A stretch of DNA of 64,000 nt from Bacillus sp. AFS037270 (GTDB taxonomy: Bacteria; Bacillota; Bacilli; Bacillales_B; DSM-18226): the NCBI RefSeq assembly GCF_002585305.1, contig NZ_NUNF01000014.1, forward strand, positions 198,632 through 262,631. The letters are read 5' to 3'. Under the pieces are notes generated by a model. It saw only the letters and a program-made list of their open reading frames with translations. It did not search any database and was not told where the DNA came from. Shown piece after piece: positions 52,518-61,055 of the stretch. Made by a program: the position numbers and the translations under genes. The number at the start of each line of letters is the position of its first letter. The stretch's first letter is position 1.

Positions 52518-53276
52518 ATGTTTGAATTAGAAAATAGAGTAGCGATCGTTACAGGCAGTGGTTCGAAAAAGGGGATTGGACGCACAATTGCTTTAACCCT
52601 AGCAAAACAGGGGGCAGCAGTGGTTATCGCTGACCTTAATATGGACGGAATTCAGGATGTCGTTAATGAGATTAAAGAAGCTGGCGGAAAAGCTTTAGGA
52701 GTTGAATTAAATGTAACCAGCAAAGAATCGAATGAAGCCATGGTAGAAAAAGTTCTACAAACCTATGGCAGAATTGATATCCTTGTCAATAATGCTGGAA
52801 TTTCACAAAAAGTAACAGTTCAAGATATGACCTTAGAGGACATCAACCGAGTATTTAATGTGAACATGTTTGGACTGTTCTTATGCACCCAAGCCGTACT
52901 AAAAACGATGAAAAATCAAAAGTATGGCCGAATCGTAAGTCTTTCCTCCGTTTCCGCCAAACGAGGAGGCGGAGTATTTGGTGGACCGCACTATTCTGCT
53001 TCAAAGGCTGCCGTATTAGGATTTTCTAAGAATCTTGCTCGTGAAGTTGCTCTTGATGGAATCACCGTAAACTGTGTGGCACCAGGTCTTGTTAATACAG
53101 ACATTTGGAAGTCCCTTCCTGAAGAGGAAGCAAAGAAAGTGATCGACGGAATTCCAATGGGAAGACCAGGTGAGACTGAAGAGATTGCGGCAACTATTGC
53201 TTTCTTAGTTTCAAAAGAAGCATCCTACATTACAGGAGAAGAAATTGATATTAATGGCGGGTCACACATGGATTAA
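52518..53276 (+). CDS. Short-chain dehydrogenase/reductase
   Basis: 252 residues. Cofactor motif TGSGSKKGIG (12-21), NNAGISQ, catalytic Ser (SLSSVS) and YSASK, then VAPGLVNTDIW and a C-terminal ITGEEIDINGGSHMD. Classical SDR such as gluconate 5-dehydrogenase (IdnO-like) or a polyol dehydrogenase. GAGGAGAG precedes the ATG. Its position beside a Zn-dehydrogenase recalls the idonate pathway pair IdnD/IdnO, but the substrate is not established. Confidence 0.92.
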   Translation: MFELENRVAIVTGSGSKKGIGRTIALTLAKQGAAVVIADLNMDGIQDVVNEIKEAGGKALGVELNVTSKESNEAMVEKVLQTYGRIDILVNNAGISQKVTVQDMTLEDINRVFNVNMFGLFLCTQAVLKTMKNQKYGRIVSLSSVSAKRGGGVFGGPHYSASKAAVLGFSKNLAREVALDGITVNCVAPGLVNTDIWKSLPEEEAKKVIDGIPMGRPGETEEIAATIAFLVSKEASYITGEEIDINGGSHMD

Positions 53277-53291
53277 TTTTATCCTTACTGT

Positions 53292-53324
53292 ACAGGCATT
53301 CCAGTTAGGAATGCCTGTGTAATT
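53292..53324 (+). terminator. Terminator between SDR and second GntR gene
   Basis: ACAGGCATTCC and GGAATGCCTGT stem followed by GTAATTT; weak T run, so read-through into the regulator is possible. Confidence 0.75.
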
Positions 53325-53344
53325 TCAATGAACACTACAGAGGA

Positions 53345-54055
53345 GTGGTTGATATTAATTTTAATCCAGTGGCCAGTAAGAAATTATATATGCAAATTTA
53401 TCATCAAATCCTTTCTGAAATCGAATTGGGTTCATTTAAAAAAGGTGATAAACTGCCTGCCGAAAGAGAGCTGTGCGAACAATTTGGTGTAAGCCGTGTT
53501 CCCATTCGCCAGGCCCTAAGTGCATTAGAATTGAATGGGATTATCTATTCCCGTCAGGGCGAAGGAGTTTATGTAAAAAATAATCAGATAACCCTTGATC
53601 ATTCTGAATCTGCTATTTTTTTTAAATCGATCTCCCCAGAAGATATTGTGGAAGCAAGGATGACAATAGAGCCGCTCATTATAAAATTTGCAGCTGAAAG
53701 AGCAACGGATGAAGACATTGAGGAACTTCATTCGACGATCGAAGAGATGAAGAAAGAAACCATGGCTGGTGTTTATGTACCAGAAACAGATCACAAATTA
53801 CATTTTAGTATTGCAAAGGCCTCTCATAATGACTTATTTATTAACATTATGGCAGCTATAAGTAATGCAATGAAACAACAAGAAATGTGGGAATTTATTC
53901 GAGATCGTACTGTCACACGACCGGATTATCGAGACACTAATTTTAAGGAGCATCAACTACTTATACAAGCCATTGAGGATCACAACGCAAAAGAAGCAGT
54001 CGAAGTCATGAATAAGCATATGAAAAACTTATATGACCGGTATTGGAAGGATTAG
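53345..54055 (+). CDS. GntR family regulator, FadR/FCD subfamily (2)
   Basis: About 233-236 residues, paralogue of 47070 (most positions the same, with a short insertion HSESAIF near residue 80). Winged helix then FCD domain (VEARMTIEPLIIKFAAERAT; HFSIAKASHND). GTG at 53345 lies inside the RBS AGAGGAG, while ATT at 53354 sits 8 bases after it, exactly where the paralogue has ATG; translation may begin at ATT. Probably regulates the same operators as the first copy, with a different effector or affinity. Confidence 0.9.
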   Translation: MVDINFNPVASKKLYMQIYHQILSEIELGSFKKGDKLPAERELCEQFGVSRVPIRQALSALELNGIIYSRQGEGVYVKNNQITLDHSESAIFFKSISPEDIVEARMTIEPLIIKFAAERATDEDIEELHSTIEEMKKETMAGVYVPETDHKLHFSIAKASHNDLFINIMAAISNAMKQQEMWEFIRDRTVTRPDYRDTNFKEHQLLIQAIEDHNAKEAVEVMNKHMKNLYDRYWKD

Positions 54056-54084
54056 ACCTATTAAGTTTTCAATCCTAACTCGTA

Positions 54085-54150
54085 TTGACAACCCTTACAT
54101 GCAAGGATATACTTAATGCAAAAAAGGGAACTTAGTATACAAGTAGACAA
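54085..54150 (+). promoter_or_regulatory. Promoter and operator before the second MFS gene
   Basis: TTGACA, 17 bp, TATACT, then CTTAGTATACAAGTAGACAA (54131-54150), the most symmetric version of the operator (CTTAGTATACAAG is nearly palindromic). Confidence 0.85.
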
Positions 54151-54161
54151 AGGTATAGGGA

Positions 54162-54212
54162 GCGACTATGCAGAAATTTTCTATTTATATAATAGAAGAA
54201 TATGAGAGTCGC
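54162..54212 (+). other. Nested hairpin in the long leader of the second MFS gene
   Basis: GCGACT/AGTCGC outer and TTCTATT/AATAGAA inner stems. The leader from promoter to start is about 290 nt; a weak cre-like TGGAAGCGTTTGAT is at 54251-54264. No other gene is seen in the 355-bp gap. Confidence 0.5.
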
Positions 54213-54410
54213 CATATCTATTTGTGTTGACGAAGTCAGTTGAATTTTTTTGGAAGCGTTTGATGTATGGGTTTACAAAAGTTTAAATACTAGTAATTTT
54301 AAATCTTTCTTAGGGGAACTATCTATTAAAGGAGAATTTAATTCCCTGTAACCTTTAATGAGATGATGGCTTGGAATAAGGAAGGGACAACAACATAAGG
54401 GGGAATTATT

Positions 54411-55742
54411 TTGGATCAACTTGCACTAGAGCGTTCAACTACTAAAAAAGTTACGTTAAGATTAATTCCATTTCTGTTTCTTTGTTTTACAATATCTATA
54501 CTTGATAGGGTGAATATTGGGTTTGCTGCCCTGCAAATGAATAAAGATTTAGGCTTTTCAAATGCTATTTTTGGATTTGGAGCAGGAATCTTCTTTATTG
54601 GTTACTTCCTTTTAGAAGTACCAGCCAGCGCAATGATGGCAAAGGTAGGAGCAAGAAAATGGATTAGTAGAATCATGGTGACATGGGCCATCCTTGCTAT
54701 ATTAGTAGCTTTCGTAAAAACACCTATGGAATTTTATATTGTACGGTTTCTGTTGGGAGTTGCTGAAGCTAGTTTTTATCCATGTATGGTTGCTTATTTA
54801 AGTGGTTTTTATCAAACGAAACATCATGCAAAAGCGATCGCAGGATTCATGTTGGCGATTCCTGGTGCGAATGCATTAGGTGCTCCACTCTCAACCTATT
54901 TGCTGAGTATCAGCTGGTTTAGTTTGGCTGGGTGGCAATGGCTGTTTATTTTGGAAGCGATTCCGGCACTTATCTTAGGTATTATATGTTTTTTCTATCT
55001 TGATGATCAAATTGAAGATATAAAATGGTTGAACAAAGACGAGAAAAAATGGTTAATTGATGTTACAACAAAAGAGAGACTTGAAAAACAGCAGGTAAAA
55101 CACTATACGTTCTTACAGGCTTTAAAAGATCGTGATGTTCTTATCTTATCTGCAGGATATTTTTGCTGGATGGTTGGCTATTACGGAATTAATATGTTTT
55201 TACCAACGATTTCAAAAGGTTTATCTGAGGCTACTGCATTAAGTAATCAAAGTATTGGTTGGATTTTAGGACTTATGTATGTTTGTGCCATGATAACTAT
55301 GATTCTAGTTGGGAATTCTTCAGACAAGAAAAACGAGAGACGCTGGCATGTTGCCGTATGTTTATCAATAAGTGCGTTTGCCATGATTATTAGCAGTTAT
55401 ATTTCCAATACAAACGTTACGATTTCATTTGTATTTCTAACCATTGCTCTATGTGGAGTATTTGGGGCATACGCTCCATTTTGGGCAATCCCACCTTCTT
55501 TCTTAACTGGAACTGCAGCAGCAGGAGCGATTGCTCTCATCAACAGTGTGGGAAATCTTGGTGGATTCTTTGGACCTTACATTGTGGGCTATATTAAGGA
55601 TACAACAGGATCCTTTCATACTAGTATGATTTATTTAGGTGTCAGTATGATTATAAGTTCTCTTATTGTTGTTTCCTTGGTAAAGCAGTCAGGTAAGGCA
55701 GAGAGCAAGAGTATCGAATATAAATTGAAAAAATCTAGTTAA
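54411..55742 (+). CDS. MFS transporter, anion:cation symporter family (2)
   Basis: 443 residues, 12 membrane segments, very similar to 49133 throughout, including RLIPFLFLCFTISILDRVNI and KHYTFLQALKDRDVLILS. The TTG start follows GGGGGAAT. Differences cluster in segments such as VRFLLGV and the loop SISWFSLAGW, so substrate preference may have shifted. It has its own operator-bearing promoter and a long leader, and leads into the PFK gene. Confidence 0.92.
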   Translation: MDQLALERSTTKKVTLRLIPFLFLCFTISILDRVNIGFAALQMNKDLGFSNAIFGFGAGIFFIGYFLLEVPASAMMAKVGARKWISRIMVTWAILAILVAFVKTPMEFYIVRFLLGVAEASFYPCMVAYLSGFYQTKHHAKAIAGFMLAIPGANALGAPLSTYLLSISWFSLAGWQWLFILEAIPALILGIICFFYLDDQIEDIKWLNKDEKKWLIDVTTKERLEKQQVKHYTFLQALKDRDVLILSAGYFCWMVGYYGINMFLPTISKGLSEATALSNQSIGWILGLMYVCAMITMILVGNSSDKKNERRWHVAVCLSISAFAMIISSYISNTNVTISFVFLTIALCGVFGAYAPFWAIPPSFLTGTAAAGAIALINSVGNLGGFFGPYIVGYIKDTTGSFHTSMIYLGVSMIISSLIVVSLVKQSGKAESKSIEYKLKKSS

Positions 55743-55810
55743 GAAAATCTGTCATTACAGGATTTAAACATTCAATAAAATTCTTAAGTTGCGTATGAGG
55801 TGTATTGGTC

Positions 55811-56767
55811 ATGAAAAAACTAGGGGTCCTAACAAGTGGCGGCGATGCCCCGGGAATGAATGCTGCTATAAGGGCAGTCGTAAAAGCAGCAAGTCACTAT
55901 CATGTGGAAGTAATGGGGATACAGGGCGGATTCCAAGGTTTAATTGATGGTAAAATTCATAAATTAACATCCCAAGAGGTAGAAGATATTGCCGATCGTG
56001 GCGGAACGATTTTAAAAACGTCACGATCCTTAGAATTCATGGAGGAAACAGGACGAAAGAAAGCATTTAGTATATTGAAAAATTTGGATATAGATTCCTT
56101 GATTGTCATAGGTGGGGAAGGATCTTTAAAAGGAGCCGAAAAGTTACATAAACTAGGTATAAATGTGATCGGAATACCTGGAACCATTGACAATGATTTA
56201 GCTTATACAGATTATTCAATAGGATTTGATACCACTTTAAATACGGTATTGGAGTGTATCGGTAAAATTAAAGATACTGATTATTCTCATGATAAAACAA
56301 CGATTGTCGAAGTAATGGGAAGATATTGCGGCGATTTAGCTTTATATTCTGCTTTAGCAGGTGGAGGAGAAATCATCTCTACTCCAGAAAGACCATTAGA
56401 TTTATATTCCATCTGTTCAAAATTACGTTTTAGAATGAGTAGTGGAAAAAATGATAATCTCGTCATCGTTACAGAAAGAATGTATGATTTGCAGGACTTG
56501 CAGCACTACATTGAAAAGAAGTTAAACATTAGTGTAAGAACTACCTCATTAGGGTTCATCCAAAGAGGGGGAAATGCATCTGCATTTGATCGGGTATTAG
56601 CAAGTAATATGGGCGTTAAGGCAGTGGAACTGTTGATGAATGGATATTCGGGTCTAGCTGTTGGAATGAAAGAAAATAAAATGATTCATAAAGAACTTGG
56701 CTACGTAAATTCCGAGATAACGGATAAGCAGGATAAATATAGTTTACTAGAAAAGCTTTTAGGTTAG
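55811..56767 (+). CDS. 6-phosphofructokinase paralogue
   Basis: 318 residues of the PfkA family. GVLTSGGDAPGMNAAIRA, PGTIDNDLAYTD with the catalytic Asp, and GFIQRGGNASAFDR are intact. The usual GGDGS loop reads GGEGS, so the Mg-ATP-site Asp is replaced by Glu; the following Gly points to ATP rather than PPi. ATG 55811 after GAGGTGT. It sits in the transketolase locus, so it may be a pathway-dedicated enzyme acting on fructose-6-P or another ketose phosphate (for example a tagatose- or sedoheptulose-type substrate). Housekeeping pfkA is expected elsewhere, with pyk. Confidence 0.88.
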   Translation: MKKLGVLTSGGDAPGMNAAIRAVVKAASHYHVEVMGIQGGFQGLIDGKIHKLTSQEVEDIADRGGTILKTSRSLEFMEETGRKKAFSILKNLDIDSLIVIGGEGSLKGAEKLHKLGINVIGIPGTIDNDLAYTDYSIGFDTTLNTVLECIGKIKDTDYSHDKTTIVEVMGRYCGDLALYSALAGGGEIISTPERPLDLYSICSKLRFRMSSGKNDNLVIVTERMYDLQDLQHYIEKKLNISVRTTSLGFIQRGGNASAFDRVLASNMGVKAVELLMNGYSGLAVGMKENKMIHKELGYVNSEITDKQDKYSLLEKLLG

Positions 56768-56836
56768 AAAAGTATATCCCTTTATTGTTGTGTGGATCAA
56801 TAAGTTTTTATTTAACAAAAGTTAAGGGGGAAGCGA

Positions 56837-56983
56837 ATGATGGGCGAGAAACTAATTGAAAAACAAGGTACGATTATATGTCAAGTGTGTGAAAAAGTAA
56901 TTGACATTGTTGAAAGTACAGAAGGCGTTAAAACGTGGTATGGAAAGTGTCAGGATTGTTCCGAGGAGAAGAAAGAAGATTAA
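56837..56983 (+). CDS. SR1P family small peptide
   Basis: 48 residues: MMGEKLIEKQGTIICQVCEK, then DIVESTEGVKTWYGKCQDC. Two Cys pairs (C15/C18 and C38/C41) form a likely zinc knuckle; GTIxCQVCE and VKxxYGKC are the signature of SR1P, the B. subtilis peptide encoded on the dual-function RNA SR1 that binds GapA. GGGGGAAG precedes the ATG. Here it lies between PFK and rpiB within an operon rather than on a free-standing sRNA, which suggests a link to glycolytic control. Confidence 0.85.
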   Translation: MMGEKLIEKQGTIICQVCEKVIDIVESTEGVKTWYGKCQDCSEEKKED

Positions 56984-57011
56984 CGTTAATGGACTGTTGG
57001 AGGAGAGTAAA

Positions 57012-57479
57012 ATGAAAGTAGCGATTGCATCTGATCATGGTGGTATAAATATCCGTAATGAGATCATCTCATTGCTAGAAGAGATGAAAATTGAGTACTT
57101 AGATTTAGGGTGTGATTGTGACACCTCTGTTGATTATCCTGATTATGCTATTCCTGTTGCGGAAAAGGTAGCAAGTGGTGAAGTAGAACGAGGTATCTTA
57201 ATTTGTGGAACGGGGATTGGAATGAGTATTTCGGCAAACAAAGTAAAGGGAATACGCTGTGCACTGGTGCACGATACGTTTAGTGCTAAGGCAACAAGAG
57301 AGCATAACAATTCCAATATCTTAGCGATGGGAGAACGTGTCATCGGTCCAGGCTTAGCCCGCGATATCGCGAAAATATGGTTAACAACCCCTTTCGAAGG
57401 CGGCAGGCACGCAAATCGTATCAATAAAATAAAGGAATATGAAGCGAGGGGACGGTTCTCTTGCTTCCTCCAAAGTTAA
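57012..57479 (+). CDS. rpiB: RpiB/LacAB family sugar-phosphate isomerase
   Basis: 155 residues. VAIASDHGG at the start, catalytic Cys65 in ICGTGIGMSISANK, His98 in REHNNSN and GGRHANRINKI. AGGAGAG lies before ATG 57012; a longer frame would overlap SR1P and is not homologous. The last ten residues (RGRFSCFLQS) are encoded by a GGGACGGTTCTC-type repeat and are not part of the family. Predicted to interconvert ribose-5-P and ribulose-5-P or a pathway-specific aldose/ketose. Confidence 0.93.
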   Translation: MKVAIASDHGGINIRNEIISLLEEMKIEYLDLGCDCDTSVDYPDYAIPVAEKVASGEVERGILICGTGIGMSISANKVKGIRCALVHDTFSAKATREHNNSNILAMGERVIGPGLARDIAKIWLTTPFEGGRHANRINKIKEYEARGRFSCFLQS

Positions 57480-57598
57480 AAACAAACCCCCTTTCGCTAA
57501 TTCGGCGAAGGGGGTTTTGCTATTTAACTTCCTTTATTCTTTTTGGGCGTCTAATTTCGAAGCACAAGAACCGTCCCCATGCTCCCATGCTCCCACCC
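57446..57598. repeat. GGGACGGTTCTC-family element, copy E, split by a terminator
   Basis: Left arm GAGGGGACGGTTCTCTTGCT at 57446 and right arm GAAGCACAAGAACCGTCCCC at 57559 are separated by about 90 bp holding a rho-independent terminator. ATGCTCCC is duplicated at the right end. The left arm is translated as the end of RpiB. Confidence 0.8.
57484..57520. terminator. Bidirectional terminator inside the split repeat
   Basis: AAACCCCCTTTCGC and GCGAAGGGGGTTT stem with T runs in both directions; ends the rpiB operon and the convergent ldh-MFS operon. Confidence 0.9.
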
Positions 57599-57600
57599 AC

Positions 57601-58842
57601 TTATGCTGCTTTCCTTGCAGCGGCTTCCCTCTGTCTTGTTTCCGGGAAGGTCGCGACTAGGAAGATGTATAAGCTTGAGGCAGCGATGAAGAAGATCATT
57701 GCTGGTGTGTATCCGGAAGAGCCTAGGATAAAGCTCCAAATAATTGTTGCGATGGTTTGGCCTGCGTAGGCAATGGCCCAAAATAATCCAAACATAATTG
57801 TCAATCTTTGTGGAGTCATCCCTTTTAATTCATGAGGTAGATTCAAAAAGATTGGGTACTGGATATACATCGCAAATCCAGAAATCGAAATAAGCGTATA
57901 AGATAAGAGCGGAATTTTATTAGCGAAAACAATCGCAAGAGCAAACGTTCCTACCATGACAATTCCTGAGAACAGAAGGGTAGGCTTCCGCGGTACCCCT
58001 TTATTCCCAATTGTAATCCCGGCAAACGTACCAAGAATACCAAATCCTGAAATTAACAGGTTCGTCACAGATCCATTTAATAATGTATATTGGTCAAAAA
58101 TCGCTTTAAAGCTCACGAGCGATAATACATACAGAGTTAAAAAGGAAGCAAACGCCAGGCCATAGCGCCAGAGGAATCCATCCTTGAGCGCATCTTTGTA
58201 ACCATACTTTTCTGTTTTTTCACCCGTTTCTTTTGTCTCAAAGTTCTCCGCTTTCCAAAGCCAGCCGATAAAAAACAAAATCGTTAAAGAAGCAAAAAAC
58301 GTTAACGTTACACGCCAATTGGCTACCAATTGCTTGGCAAAAACCGTGAATAATACAGCCACAATAAAGGCACCTGCATTATAGGCGACCGTATTGGCGG
58401 CATTAATGCGCAGCTTTGTTTTTGAATTTTTTACATAGTGGGCAACGATTGGGTTCATGTAGACAATCACCATCGAGCCCCCTACGGCCATGACCATCCG
58501 AGCGACTGTATAAGCCCAATAATTAGGCAGATAAATCGCGACAAGCCCCATCATTAACAGGCCAATCGCCGTGCCTGCTGCTTTTCTTGGTCCTAATTTC
58601 ATGAGTACGATCGCTGCTAAAATGTTGGCAAATACACGCGCTGTCGTAATCGAATAGTTCACTAATTGAGAAATAATCGGATCGACCGGTCCACCGAAAA
58701 ATGTTTCGGTTATTTGGGGTGTTAAGGAAGAACCCGCCACCCAGTTCATGGCAAAGGTTACATAGGCCAGCCATAAAACTGCCATCATAAAATAACCTTT
58801 TTTGGTATGATTTATCGTTTCCATATTTTCATCTGCTTTCAT
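57601..58842 (-). CDS. MFS transporter encoded after ldh
   Basis: About 413-420 residues, 12 membrane segments. NWVAGSSLTPQITETFFGG, VLMKLGPRKAAGTAIGLLMM and ARMVMAVGGSMVIVYMNPIV resemble CynX/NimT-like or organic-anion carriers. Start is uncertain: ATG 58842 is given; TTG 58863 and ATG 58824 are alternatives and none has a strong RBS, so translation may be coupled to ldh, which ends 31 bp upstream. Co-transcription with a Rex-controlled lactate dehydrogenase suggests a role in lactate or pyruvate transport, as lctP does in B. subtilis. This is inference. Confidence 0.82.
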   Translation of the reverse strand: MKADENMETINHTKKGYFMMAVLWLAYVTFAMNWVAGSSLTPQITETFFGGPVDPIISQLVNYSITTARVFANILAAIVLMKLGPRKAAGTAIGLLMMGLVAIYLPNYWAYTVARMVMAVGGSMVIVYMNPIVAHYVKNSKTKLRINAANTVAYNAGAFIVAVLFTVFAKQLVANWRVTLTFFASLTILFFIGWLWKAENFETKETGEKTEKYGYKDALKDGFLWRYGLAFASFLTLYVLSLVSFKAIFDQYTLLNGSVTNLLISGFGILGTFAGITIGNKGVPRKPTLLFSGIVMVGTFALAIVFANKIPLLSYTLISISGFAMYIQYPIFLNLPHELKGMTPQRLTIMFGLFWAIAYAGQTIATIIWSFILGSSGYTPAMIFFIAASSLYIFLVATFPETRQREAAARKAA

Positions 58843-58872
58843 TAGAGATTTTATCTCTGGCAAAGGGTCTAT

Positions 58873-59835
<963 letters not shown>

Positions 59836-59920
59836 TTATATGAAATTAATAAAATGATATAAGCTAAATTCATGATGTAATTATTAATTAATAACTTGAC
59901 GATGTTAGTATATCACTTGA

Positions 59921-59938
59921 TTGTGAAGTTTTTCACAA
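59921..59938 (-). promoter_or_regulatory. Rex operator upstream of ldh
   Basis: TTGTGAAGTTTTTCACAA, a perfect inverted repeat TTGTGAA-n4-TTCACAA that equals the Rex consensus of Gram-positive bacteria. Confidence 0.9.
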
Positions 59939-59985
59939 TAAATGTGACGTTAATATGAACCTTTTGTTGAAAGCCTTTACAAGTA

Positions 59986-60034
59986 GCACGGGGACGGTTC
60001 TCATGCCTCGGAAGCATGAGAACCGTCCCCGTGC
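59986..60034. repeat. GGGACGGTTCTC-family palindrome, copy F
   Basis: A perfect 21-bp stem (59986-60006 with 60014-60034) around a 7-base loop; the most complete copy in the window. It abuts the upstream edge of the duplicated psp segment, which begins near 60038. Confidence 0.92.
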
Positions 60035-60106
60035 TTCCTTTTCACCAAGTTTTCACTAAACTCTATTAATATTCATTACATAAGAGAACGAAAGGAGATA
60101 AAAGAA

Positions 60107-60514
60107 ATGAATACAAAAGCAAAAAAGGGTATTTTCTGGGGAGTAATGGTTGCTTCTACCGTATTGGTGATCAACGTACTCCACTTTCTATTAGGAGGAA
60201 GCAGTACGTATGCTAGAGGTCCACAGGGTGGACATGGTCCTGGTGGAATGGGACAGCGCGGCGGATTTGGCAGAGGCCACCAGATGATGGATGGTGCTCA
60301 CCATGGCGGCGGATTTCCTTGGTTATTCCTTATTATTGGACTAGCTGTTCTTGTTCTATTAGTAAGATGGCTTAGAAAAAAGTCAAAAGCTACTTCCATG
60401 CAGCAGTTTATTGACACCTCACTAGTAGGTTCACAAATTCCAGTAACAAACCAAAATGCTAACATTTTAGATCAATGGGAAAAAACTATTTTAACTAAAA
60501 AGGAGAATGAATAA
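60107..60514 (+). CDS. Gly/His-rich two-helix membrane protein, copy 2
   Basis: 135 residues, closely similar to 43382-43786 across the entire length (one-residue insertion near RGHQMMDGAHHGG). Two membrane segments, Gly/His/Met linker and the NANILDQWEKTILTKKENE tail are intact. AAAGGAG precedes the ATG. The copied segment includes about 70 bp of upstream DNA and the first ten codons of pspA, so the gene remains complete while its partner is truncated. It may still supply protein to the intact psp system in trans. Confidence 0.8.
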   Translation: MNTKAKKGIFWGVMVASTVLVINVLHFLLGGSSTYARGPQGGHGPGGMGQRGGFGRGHQMMDGAHHGGGFPWLFLIIGLAVLVLLVRWLRKKSKATSMQQFIDTSLVGSQIPVTNQNANILDQWEKTILTKKENE

Positions 60515-60516
60515 AA

Positions 60517-60585
60517 ATGGGTATTTTTAAAAGACTAAAAACAATTTGGCTACTATGGGGATTTGGATTACAAAGGATTAAGTAA
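60517..60585 (+). pseudogene. Truncated pspA copy
   Basis: MGIFKRLKTI matches the first ten residues of PspA at 43789; then sequence diverges (WLLWGFGLQRIK) and stops. The homology break near 60546 marks the end of the duplication. Confidence 0.85.
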
Positions 60586-60715
60586 TAGATTAAATGCTTC
60601 ACTTAAGAATGCCACCTTATTGAACTAACTGCCCATTATATACAGTATCCTTTTCAAAACATTGATATGGTGCACCCTTTATCATTGTTTATATGTAACC
60701 ATAGAAGAGCGTTTA

Positions 60716-60822
60716 AGGACTTGACTTGGAGCCTCTGTGGGCATGATTGATCTTGAAAGGCTGAAGCCGTTGTTTCATCAGGCATGCAAGCCTATCATAC
60801 CCACCCCTCCAAGTAAAGTCCT
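60716..60822. other. Highly structured 107-nt element of unknown type
   Basis: AGGACTTGACTTGGAG pairs with CTCCAAGTAAAGTCCT (one mismatch), GTGGGCATGAT with ATCATACCCAC, and the centre folds into GGCTGAAGCC and AGGCATGCAAGCCT hairpins. It is GC-richer than its surroundings. It could be a structured RNA or the end of a decayed transposon (IS110-type ends are one idea). The rest of 60586-61055 holds no gene. Confidence 0.55.
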
Positions 60823-61055
60823 ATCTCAGTTTACGTTGAAAACTATAATTACTTACTAAATATAATAAGTAAATAAAGTTAGAAAATATGCTGTTGTTGT
60901 TTCGTTATTTACGATGAATACAGTCAAAAATCATACTATATATAATGGCAGTTTAGTTGAATAAAGTGAAAGACAATTTTACGAAAAATTTTAGGCAGAA
61001 TATGATTTCGATTGAAGGAAAATACTATGCAAAACAATAAAAGGGAGATTTTTCT

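Noticed and set aside
56901..57011. Longer N-terminus for RpiB
   Set aside because: It would overlap the SR1P gene and adds basic, non-homologous residues; AGGAGAG supports ATG 57012.
50707..57479. Assignment of the locus to sulfoquinovose (sulfo-transketolase) degradation
   Set aside because: Split transketolase plus RpiB fits, but no sulfoquinovosidase, sulfosugar isomerase, sulfoacetaldehyde enzyme or sulfonate exporter is nearby.
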